6,158 nucleotides of DNA from positions 1 through 6,158 of the forward strand of contig DEIJ01000089.1 in assembly GCA_002352365.1 (NCBI GenBank), given 5' to 3'. Source of the DNA: Dehalococcoidia bacterium UBA2777. Lineage in GTDB: Bacteria; Chloroflexota; Dehalococcoidia; UBA2247; UBA2777. Every line of letters starts with the position of its first letter. Position 1 is the first letter of the stretch. The position numbers and the translations under genes are program-made. Below the pieces are notes generated by a model, which was given only the letters and a program-made list of their open reading frames with translations, made no database searches and was not told the origin of the DNA. Positions 1 to 5,084 of this stretch are shown here, piece after piece.

Positions 1-543
1 GCCACAATGAACAACCAAATCCATTTCCACATAGCCAACCTCGGAGGTATCCCATTGAGTGAGCCTTATTGGTATCTTCTGCTTTAATAGAGAACCCGGC
101 TTGGGACCACCCTTTGATCTCTCGAGATGTAACACCTCCCGTTGATGCTTCAGCTTTCTATCAATAGTGGCTGGACTAATCCCTCGTAATTTCAAAGCGA
201 CATCATCCGGGATATTTAGCTCCCCAAACTCTCTCAATCTTTCCATCTCGGTTTGTAACAGGGGTTTGAGCCTTTGACCACAAGGATAATCAAAGATTTC
301 CCATACTTTAGCTAGGGGAGCCTTAACTTCACCATCATAGGTCTGGTTTCTCTTCTTCCTCTGCTTTGGCCTCATATCTACCCTTGGTTGCATGTTCCTG
401 ATGACATACTTCCTCGTCTGAGCAGTATTGCGACAATACTCATCGAGTATCTGGGATTTCTCCTTCTTGGTCTTGGCTTTTAAGTATCTTTCCCTCAATA
501 CCTTCAGATATTCATTCCTTGAGTGCATGTCCATCCTTTCCAT
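1..543 (-). CDS. DDE/integrase-type transposase, N-terminal part (cut by window edge)
   Basis: An uninterrupted 181-codon reading frame runs from an ATG at 541-543 off the left edge, so only the N-terminal part is present. The protein begins MERMDMHSRNEYLKVLRERY and is Lys/Arg-rich with helix-turn-helix-like character (KSQILDEYCRNTAQTRKYVI), as expected of a DNA-binding transposase N-terminus. At the visible end, GYVEMDLVVHCG fits the strand carrying the first Asp of the retroviral-integrase DDE core; the other acidic residues lie outside the window. The frame has an upstream stop at 565-567, and GAGAGGAGG (complement of 558-566) lies 14 nt before the ATG. A second in-frame ATG at 526-528 is a possible start, with GAAAGG six bases before it. 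I recognise the general integrase-catalytic transposase type but not the exact IS family. It opposes all cassette genes, consistent with an insertion sequence in the array. Confidence 0.82.
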   Translation of the reverse strand, partial: MERMDMHSRNEYLKVLRERYLKAKTKKEKSQILDEYCRNTAQTRKYVIRNMQPRVDMRPKQRKKRNQTYDGEVKAPLAKVWEIFDYPCGQRLKPLLQTEMERLREFGELNIPDDVALKLRGISPATIDRKLKHQREVLHLERSKGGPKPGSLLKQKIPIRLTQWDTSEVGYVEMDLVVHCG

Positions 544-601
544 GTAGCCTGGCTTAACCTCCTCTCAAGAGTATTAGCTAGGCTGTATCTTAAACGATTT
601 C

Positions 602-658
602 GGTTACTTTTTATATGATTTAACAATCTCCCCTTTGGTTACATTTTAGGTGATTCAA
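602..658. repeat. Tandem GGTTAC repeats, probable insertion-sequence end
   Basis: Two direct copies of a roughly 21-bp unit start at 602 (GGTTACTTTTTATATGATTTA) and 637 (GGTTACATTTTAGGTGATTCA), 35 bp apart, matching at 17 of 21 positions. They lie behind the transposase start, where subterminal transposase-binding repeats are expected. I infer that this is the start-proximal end of the element. The exact tip is not clear: no inverted partner is visible because the other end is outside the window. Positions 544-601 and 659-707 are AT-rich, and I see no gene in them. Confidence 0.5.
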
Positions 659-707
659 TTCGAGGTATTACTTCTTCAAATGTTTTGAGGTAAAATCCTT
701 TAGAAAA

Positions 708-774
708 GGCTAGCAAGTCAATCGAGCGGTACCCCGCTTGGCGCGCTTTGGGCAGCTGATTTCGAGTGTTGGGC
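708..774 (+). other. attC recombination site preceding cassette 1
   Basis: Compact 67-bp attC-like site. The 3' core box GTTGGGC (768-774) fits the GTTRRRY consensus. The inner boxes pair as AATC(G)AGC (720-727) with GCTGATT (755-761), leaving an unpaired G, the extrahelical-base signature of attC. The 5' outer box is degenerate (GGCTAGC at 708-714, where AAC would be expected). It would be the 3' end of a cassette whose gene has been lost, probably displaced by the insertion sequence on its left. Confidence 0.68.
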
Positions 775-799
775 TGTTCTCAACGAGGGGGAGGGGGTA

Positions 800-841
800 A
801 TGCGTGGTGCACTCGCCAGAATGCCCAAAATACCGAAGTAA
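800..841 (+). CDS. Possible 13-residue leader peptide
   Basis: ATG at 800 opens a short frame, MRGALARMPKIPK, ending in TAA at 839-841. It is preceded two bases upstream by a purine block (GAGGGGGAGGGGG, 785-797) that could act as a strong ribosome site. Small translated ORFs near the start of cassettes are known to help expression of poorly initiated cassette genes. Chance occurrence cannot be excluded at this length. Confidence 0.25.
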   Translation: MRGALARMPKIPK

Positions 842-887
842 CATACACGAGAGTGCGATTGAACTGTAGAGGAGGTTCGGCGCGGCC

Positions 888-1046
888 GTGTCATCCAAGC
901 CCACTTGGCTAGGCTTCGATCCCACTAAGGGGCAAAAACAAACAGAGGGAGCGGCGTCACTTTTCCGTCAAAAGTGCCCACAGCACAAAAAAACATGCTG
1001 CTGGCCTTGGTTGTCAGAGGGATGGAGGAAAGTGTGCACCAGATGA
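888..1046 (+). CDS. Possible 52-residue upstream ORF coupled to the phosphoesterase
   Basis: A GTG at 888-890, with AGGAGG 12 nt upstream (869-874), opens a 52-codon frame. Its TGA (1044-1046) overlaps the ATG at 1043 as ATGA, the classic arrangement for translational coupling. The peptide is basic and Cys/Trp-rich towards its end (KCPQHKKTCCWPWLSEGW) and resembles nothing I recognise. It may be a leader that delivers ribosomes to the weakly initiated downstream gene, or a chance frame. Confidence 0.25.
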   Translation: MSSKPTWLGFDPTKGQKQTEGAASLFRQKCPQHKKTCCWPWLSEGWRKVCTR

Positions 1047-2272
1047 CCCAGCGCCCGCTCATCATCTTAGCAGTTCTCTTGCTGATTGCCTTGACGGTGG
1101 GTAGTCTTGGCTCCTTCTATGGGTGGTCCTTTAATGTTTGTGACGAAATCTTCTGGTTGCTTATTGCAGCAATGATCGGCGTTGGGGCATTGCTGGTTGA
1201 GCGCCGGCAAAACACTCTGGCGCGTCGGACTGAGATTCAGCTATCGTTTTTTGACCGTTGGCAAGGACTCATAACGGAGATTGAGAAGTTAGAGGGACAG
1301 GGATGCTCTGCGCATGCAGAGAACACATTCCGACGATATTTTGAGCTTCTCCACATGGAATACTTGATGCGCGAGCACCTCAACCCAGCGATATGGGACG
1401 ACTGGACCAGACGCCGGCAATCTCAATTCGCAGATCCGACGCTTTACGCGGGCAAAACTTTCTGGGATTGGTGGGAACACTTGAATCAGGAGATAGGTGA
1501 CGTGGCATTCAAGAAGTACATCGGAAGTTGCCACACTTGGGAGGCTGACATGGCAATATGGGTTTCCAGCGATTGGCATTGTGACCAGAACACATTAAAA
1601 CAGCCTGTGGAGGAATGGATTACCCTTGGCAAGGAGGGAAAGCACCGCCTGATTGGAAATGGGGACCTGTTTGACATTCTTCCTCTGGGAAAGGAACAGT
1701 TTGGCGATGCTGACTCCATTAAGCAATTCGCAGCAAAGCTGGGTGATTACCCCTTCGACTATGTGGCTGGGAACCACGATCCTTATAAGACCATGGTGAA
1801 GCTAATGGCGCCCTACCCCAACATCACCGTGCACAAGCGGTTACCGCTAGAACAGGAGAGAAGAAAGTACTTCGTCACCCACGGTCATAGGTGGGCCCTT
1901 GACTGGGGTTGGCTAGGACTGAGGCACATAGCACCTTGGGTTGTTGAGACCATGGTGGATCGTGCCCCCGGCTTATGGTACAAGTTCTGCCGACAGGTGG
2001 GGTTTCTGGCCAGTGATCCTCCCCCGCAAGCTCCCACCGGTAAGGAGACAGAAAGGATCACCAGGCTAACTAGGATAATCTGGGCAGGGGCCTCCCAACA
2101 CGCCCTCGACAACAATTGCTGTGTCGTCTTGGGGCATACCCATACCACTGGCCGTCGAGAACGAGGAATAGGCAAACATGTTGCGGCTGAGTGCTATATG
2201 ATCGATGCTGGTGACCTGCCCGATGGCAGTTATGTTGAGATAACTACCGAACCTCTATTGAAGTTTCTCTAG
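1043..2272 (+). CDS. Two-TM membrane protein with C-terminal calcineurin-like metallophosphoesterase domain
   Basis: This 409-residue protein probably hydrolyses a phosphodiester or phosphomonoester with a two-metal centre at the inner membrane. The N-terminus has two hydrophobic helices (about residues 5-25 and 35-53), then a Trp-rich helical segment (about 62-167; for example RRYFELLHMEYLMREH and FWDWWEHL) that superficially resembles small membrane-anchored DUF4760-type proteins. From about 172 all five calcineurin-like motifs are present in order: SDWH (D177, H179), GNGDLFD (D208), GNHD (N244, H245), HGH (H280, H282) and GHTH (H365, H367). The start is uncertain. ATG 1043 was chosen because GGAGGAAAG lies just upstream, the ORF at 888 ends across it, and the first helix follows at once; the frame is open back to GTG 974, with ATGs at 995 and 1022. 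The domain is secure, the substrate unknown. LpxH-like and nucleotide phosphoesterases are possible relatives. Confidence 0.85.
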   Translation: MTQRPLIILAVLLLIALTVGSLGSFYGWSFNVCDEIFWLLIAAMIGVGALLVERRQNTLARRTEIQLSFFDRWQGLITEIEKLEGQGCSAHAENTFRRYFELLHMEYLMREHLNPAIWDDWTRRRQSQFADPTLYAGKTFWDWWEHLNQEIGDVAFKKYIGSCHTWEADMAIWVSSDWHCDQNTLKQPVEEWITLGKEGKHRLIGNGDLFDILPLGKEQFGDADSIKQFAAKLGDYPFDYVAGNHDPYKTMVKLMAPYPNITVHKRLPLEQERRKYFVTHGHRWALDWGWLGLRHIAPWVVETMVDRAPGLWYKFCRQVGFLASDPPPQAPTGKETERITRLTRIIWAGASQHALDNNCCVVLGHTHTTGRRERGIGKHVAAECYMIDAGDLPDGSYVEITTEPLLKFL

Positions 2273-2304
2273 TCCCGCGGCTCTTCGGCGATCGGTGTTC
2301 AACA

Positions 2305-2523
2305 GCCCAACGAGACTGTCGAAAAAGTAGAGGCTCAGCTTTGGAGTGGTCAGGCTCCCAGCTTTGAAAAAGAGGTTGTCAGGGGTTTTTCGACAGTCAC
2401 AATAACTCATTGCAGCCGACCGCACTGCCTGGCTCGATTGTCCTGGGTTCAGCAGCCAAGTTGCGTTTCGCCAGGATCAGGCATATTCTGTAATCATCGT
2501 GCGGGTGAGCTTGGCCGATGGGC
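2305..2523 (+). other. Large attC site of cassette 1, interrupted by a MITE
   Basis: The 5' outer box GCCCAAC (2305-2311) pairs with the 3' core GATGGGC (2517-2523), apart from A2518, which breaks the expected GTT. Without the inserted 85 bp the site would be 134 bp, within the known attC size range. Its body folds as a nested hairpin: CCGCAC (2420-2425) with GTGCGG (2499-2504), TGCCTG (2426-2431) with CAGGCA (2478-2483), and TCCTGG (2441-2446) with CCAGGA (2471-2476). The 3' arm TGAGCTTGGCCG (2506-2517) is identical to that of the next attC. Positions 2273-2304 hold no gene. Confidence 0.72.
2314..2398. mobile_element. 85-bp MITE-like element with 13-bp terminal inverted repeats
   Basis: Perfect 13-bp inverted repeats GACTGTCGAAAAA (2314-2326) and TTTTTCGACAGTC (2386-2398) bound a short non-coding core. 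Ends of this GACTGTCGAAAA type are common on insertion sequences and their non-autonomous derivatives. The core contains a near-direct repeat (GGCTCAGCTTT, GGCTCCCAGCTTT) and no ORF. No clear target duplication is visible. It sits two bases inside the attC of cassette 1. As RNA it could also form a long hairpin and affect transcripts ending at cassette 1. Confidence 0.65.
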
Positions 2524-2549
2524 GGCACAACGGGGCAATGATCTAGGCT

Positions 2550-2584
2550 ACACCAGAGCTGGTGTTACCGACAACCTGCTCTGG
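2550..2584 (+). promoter_or_regulatory. Overlapping, mutually exclusive hairpins before the cassette 2 gene
   Basis: ACACCAG (2550-2556) and CTGGTGT (2559-2565) form a tight dyad. CCAGAGC (2553-2559) can instead pair perfectly with GCTCTGG (2578-2584). The arms overlap, so only one can form. The second ends ten bases before the ATG at 2595, where a ribosome site would normally lie, and no Shine-Dalgarno sequence is evident there. It could be an operator dyad or a translation-control element; nothing identifies a ligand or binding protein. Confidence 0.35.
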
Positions 2585-2594
2585 CGATGATAAA

Positions 2595-4160
2595 ATGAAT
2601 CCGGTATATACTTTCACCAAGAAGATCAAGGGGGAGACAGTAGTTCATGGTCACATAGCTGATCCTGCGGACATATCCAAGGTACATGAAGTTATACAGA
2701 AGCTTGAGACCCTCCCTAGAGTGACAAGCTCAAACCTGGATGAAATAGGTCTAAAGACAAATCCTAAGAAATGGGTAGTCTCCTTGGTAAAGAGCTATCC
2801 GCATAATGTGAATCCGGTCGAGATGGAGAACCTCTTGTTCGATTTCACGGATACAATGCAAACAAGGATGAGAGAAGAGAGCAAATATGTAATTGGGCTT
2901 CTCACGGAGAAAGGATTGGTCCTCTGTCATAGCATTTCTGGAGAAGAAACAATAACTCCTGAGTGGAGAATCATTCCGCGTATGCTTGATACAGACAATG
3001 TTCTGAGATACGTGTGTTTCGTCGACCAAAAGGGCATAGTCTTCCTCAAATTCTGGGAAAGAGAAGCGACGAGTTCCTTTATTGAGTGGTTAGGCTTGCC
3101 ACGTAAGCAAGGGTTTTTATTCGGGCCCAGATACAAGATCTGCTCCGAGATAGACGGCATCACTACTGAGCTTCAACTGACCGAACAGGAAATGGAACGT
3201 TGGATGAAGGAGCACTCAGAATTCAAGGACGGCAAGATACAGTTGTCGCGTCCGGTTCAATTTCTTAATGTAAGCGAGATAAGGGCAGGCACAAAACGGT
3301 ATCAGAACGCCGAGGATTTCATCCAAGACTACGAATCACAAAGGTATGGTGTTCCTCAGTACCAGAAAGAGTATGAGAGGATAAATGCAAAGTTCCTGCC
3401 ACTTCTGATGAAATATTATGACGAGAAAACACAGGTCGTAAGAAAAGAGGGAGACGAAGTAACTGTCGAAGTTGCAAAATCTACACCTCATTTTGACATT
3501 CTCTTTGCAAACGAAAACATACAGCTTAGGGCAAGCTACCTTGCAGACATATCCAGAAGATTCATTAACGGCGAAGCAGTGAATATCTTCCATGCAGGTC
3601 TGAGGTTTAGAGCATCTCCCTTCGTATTTGGAAGCCTGGAAATCTATAATGAACTTCAGTTGGATACTCTAACTCAATGGATAGCACGCTATCACAATGA
3701 GACCAATCTTCAGGACAGGAATCTTGACATACTTGTGAAATGTGCCGGTCTCAAAATAATGGAGCAGGCCAATACCAACTTGCCGATCGCCTATGTTTTC
3801 CGGTCACTATCTCAGGAGATCGTGAGAGGACTTTCACTCGAAGAAAAACTAAGCAAGCTGGAGGATGAAGTCATTGAATATAAATCGCGAGATTCTCTTG
3901 CCGGAGGAAATGAAGAGGTCGTAGAAAAGCTGAGCCAAGACCTTGAGAACAAGCTCAAACGATCCCCTTGCAAGATGTATATCGTTGGCGTTGAGGATAA
4001 TGGAACATTGGCTCCCATTCCAGCGTCAGAGTTGAAAAGCGACAGGATCGAGAGCATAAAGAATGGCCTGCAAAAAGCATTGGGACTTGCCAAGCTGTAC
4101 ACATTTCCAGTAATTCAACGGGAAGAAGGCATTCTCTTCATACTCGCACTCCGGTCATGA
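2595..4160 (+). CDS. Large cassette protein of unknown function, possible Schlafen/AlbA_2-like C-terminus
   Basis: This 521-residue protein has no signal peptide or clear membrane segment and is probably cytoplasmic. Residues 1-410 match nothing I can name; they look globular and mixed alpha/beta, with motifs such as WRIIPRMLDTDNVLRYV and FIEWLGLPRKQGFLFGPRY. The last hundred residues resemble the AlbA_2 fold of Schlafen-type proteins: acidic LEDEVIEYKSRD (E423, E425, E428, K430), a helix, then strand-turn YIVGVEDNG (462-470), comparable to the family's LIGVDDDG motif, and DRIESIKNGL. In that family an E...E-x-K arrangement can form a nuclease site, but this assignment is by eye. ATG 2595 was preferred over the in-frame GTG at 2562, which lies inside a dyad; neither has a convincing Shine-Dalgarno sequence. 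A role in nucleic-acid binding, cleavage or defence is inference only. Confidence 0.8.
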   Translation: MNPVYTFTKKIKGETVVHGHIADPADISKVHEVIQKLETLPRVTSSNLDEIGLKTNPKKWVVSLVKSYPHNVNPVEMENLLFDFTDTMQTRMREESKYVIGLLTEKGLVLCHSISGEETITPEWRIIPRMLDTDNVLRYVCFVDQKGIVFLKFWEREATSSFIEWLGLPRKQGFLFGPRYKICSEIDGITTELQLTEQEMERWMKEHSEFKDGKIQLSRPVQFLNVSEIRAGTKRYQNAEDFIQDYESQRYGVPQYQKEYERINAKFLPLLMKYYDEKTQVVRKEGDEVTVEVAKSTPHFDILFANENIQLRASYLADISRRFINGEAVNIFHAGLRFRASPFVFGSLEIYNELQLDTLTQWIARYHNETNLQDRNLDILVKCAGLKIMEQANTNLPIAYVFRSLSQEIVRGLSLEEKLSKLEDEVIEYKSRDSLAGGNEEVVEKLSQDLENKLKRSPCKMYIVGVEDNGTLAPIPASELKSDRIESIKNGLQKALGLAKLYTFPVIQREEGILFILALRS

Positions 4161-4174
4161 AAAGTGAATCAACT

Positions 4175-4226
4175 GTGGTCAGGGAGCTTTTTCTTGGCTG
4201 CCCAACAAGGTACTGTACCTGACCAC
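4175..4226. repeat. 9-bp inverted repeat overlapping the attC of cassette 2
   Basis: GTGGTCAGG (4175-4183) and CCTGACCAC (4218-4226) are perfect inverted repeats 34 bp apart, beginning 14 bases after the cassette 2 stop codon. The right arm shares bases with the attC stem (4223-4231), and the attC outer box lies in the loop, so the two folds compete. A run of five T (4188-4192) sits inside the loop rather than after the stem, so it is not a standard terminator. Confidence 0.45.
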
Positions 4227-4332
4227 CAGAGTGTCGGCAATTTACGGGTATTCATTTGCTATCTAGGGTCTCACAGTGGGCAAGGGCTTGTCGGCATATC
4301 GCTCTGGCGGCAGCTGAGCTTGGCCGTTATAC
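4200..4332 (+). other. attC site of cassette 2 (133 bp)
   Basis: The 5' outer box is GCCCAAC (4200-4206) and the 3' core GTTATAC (4326-4332). Stem arms CCACCAGAG (4223-4231) and CTCTGGCGG (4302-4310) pair at eight of nine positions. The 3' arm TGAGCTTGGCCG (4315-4326) is identical to the corresponding arm of the preceding attC. The last bases (TTATAC) belong to the next cassette, as expected for an integrated array. The long body makes this a large, VCR-length type of site. Confidence 0.75.
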
Positions 4333-4343
4333 GGCCTTCTGCC

Positions 4344-4349
4344 AGGGGG
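4344..4349 (+). promoter_or_regulatory. Ribosome binding site of the methyltransferase
   Basis: AGGGGG ends seven bases before ATG 4357 and is the clearest Shine-Dalgarno site in the array. It fixes the methyltransferase start. Confidence 0.6.
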
Positions 4350-4356
4350 AAATATA

Positions 4357-4953
4357 ATGTCCGTACAAAACCGCTTCGAAGAGCGATATAGAGCAGGTGA
4401 TACTCCCTGGGATGTGGGCAAGCCGGATTTTAACCTAACCGACATTGTAACCAGGAGACCGATCCCAAATTGTAGAGCATTAGGCATCGGCTGTGGAACC
4501 GGGGATAATGCTGTGTGGCTTGCTCAGCAAAACTTTATAGTGACAGGATGTGATACCTCCGAAATCGCGATACAGAAGGCTATAGAAAAGGCTTCCAAAG
4601 CTGAGGTCAAATGCACCTTTGTTGTGACTGATTTCCCAAATCACGAAATCCCGGGCGCGCCTTATGAGTTTGTGTTCGATCGAGGATGTTTTCATTCCTA
4701 TGCCTCCAATGCGGAGCGAACTAAGTTTGCAAACAATGTGGCACATCATCTGGAGAAAGGTGGGCTGTGGTTGAGTATTATCAGTAGCGCCGATGACCAG
4801 CCTCGCGACTTTGGACCACCTCGGCATACTGCAAGAGAAATAGTTACCGCAGTAGAGCCGTATTTTGAAATTCTTTCGCTCACCTCAAGTCATTTTGGAT
4901 CAAATCGTCCAAACCCACCCAGATCCTGGGTTTGTCTGATGCAGAAACGCTAG
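4357..4953 (+). CDS. Class I SAM-dependent methyltransferase (TehB/TPMT-like)
   Basis: This 198-residue cytosolic enzyme is predicted to transfer a methyl group from S-adenosylmethionine to a small molecule. The N-terminus has PWDVGKPDFNL (residues 18-27), typical of TehB/thiopurine-methyltransferase-like enzymes that modify tellurite, thiols or halides. Motif I is LGIGCGTGD (42-50), followed by NAVWLAQQNFIVTGCDTSE with the ribose-binding acidic residue D66, VTDF (90-93) and FDRGCFHSY (107-115). Length is normal for this group and the frame is intact. The usual acidic residue at the second position of motif I is replaced by G43, which might weaken cofactor binding. The start is fixed by the AGGGGG site just upstream. 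It forms a cassette alone, so its substrate cannot be inferred from neighbours. Detoxification of a metalloid or xenobiotic would suit an integron cassette but is inference. Confidence 0.88.
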   Translation: MSVQNRFEERYRAGDTPWDVGKPDFNLTDIVTRRPIPNCRALGIGCGTGDNAVWLAQQNFIVTGCDTSEIAIQKAIEKASKAEVKCTFVVTDFPNHEIPGAPYEFVFDRGCFHSYASNAERTKFANNVAHHLEKGGLWLSIISSADDQPRDFGPPRHTAREIVTAVEPYFEILSLTSSHFGSNRPNPPRSWVCLMQKR

Positions 4954-5014
4954 AAAATATAGCAAGTCGCTGAAACTAAAGAGATAGAGAGGTGGACTTA
5001 GAGCGAAACGCGTC

Positions 5015-5084
5015 ATATAACCACTCATTGCAGCCGACGTTGCTCTGCTGCGCTCCGCAACGCGGCTGAACTCGGGCGTTAGGG
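5015..5084 (+). other. attC site of cassette 3 (70 bp, canonical)
   Basis: The cleanest site in the window. Outer box ATATAAC (5015-5021), 3' core GTTAGGG (5078-5084). Inner arms TT(G)CAGCCG (5028-5036) and CGGCTGAA (5063-5070) pair perfectly around one extrahelical G, and CGTTGC (5038-5043) pairs with GCAACG (5057-5062). The boxes closely follow the layout of attC sites in clinical integrons such as that of aadA cassettes. Confidence 0.92.

Larger units (their letters stand above)
769..2517 (+). mobile_element. Integron gene cassette 1 (membrane-anchored metallophosphoesterase)
   Basis: Boundaries are placed at the G|TT-type cleavage points of the flanking attC sites. Strong support comes from the ends. 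The cassette begins at GTTGGGCTGTT (768-778), and the attC at its other end begins AACAGCCCAAC (2301-2311), the perfect reverse complement over 11 bases. That is the relationship expected between the start of a cassette and the first box of its own attC. It carries one main gene in the usual orientation but an unusually long leader of about 270 nt. Confidence 0.7.
2518..4326 (+). mobile_element. Integron gene cassette 2 (large protein of unknown function)
   Basis: It lies between the core of the MITE-bearing attC (2517/2518) and the core of the next attC (4326/4327). The cassette start GATGGGCGGC (2517-2526) matches the reverse complement of its own attC's first box region (GCTGCCCAAC, 4197-4206) at 8 of 10 positions, so the two ends belong together. 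It carries a single + strand gene. At about 1.8 kb it is large for an integron cassette. Confidence 0.66.
4327..5078 (+). mobile_element. Integron gene cassette 3 (SAM-dependent methyltransferase)
   Basis: A textbook cassette of about 752 bp: core cleavage point, 30-nt leader with a good ribosome site, one gene, and a compact attC. Its first bases GTTATAC (4326-4332) match the reverse complement of its own attC's outer box (ATATAAC, 5015-5021) at six of seven positions. Confidence 0.8.

Noticed and set aside
710..925. Minus-strand 71-codon frame
   Set aside because: It lies antisense across the attC and cassette leader, shows no recognisable domain, and opposes every cassette gene; most likely a chance frame.
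900..940. tRNA-like segment (CTTCGATCCCACTAAGG)
   Set aside because: Resembles a T-arm loop by eye, but no acceptor, D or anticodon stems can be formed around it.
4175..4192. Rho-independent terminator after cassette 2
   Set aside because: The T-run lies between the arms of the inverted repeat rather than after the second arm.
4164..4391. Plus-strand 75-codon frame between cassettes 2 and 3
   Set aside because: It spans the attC of cassette 2 and runs into the methyltransferase start; attC sites commonly contain chance open frames.
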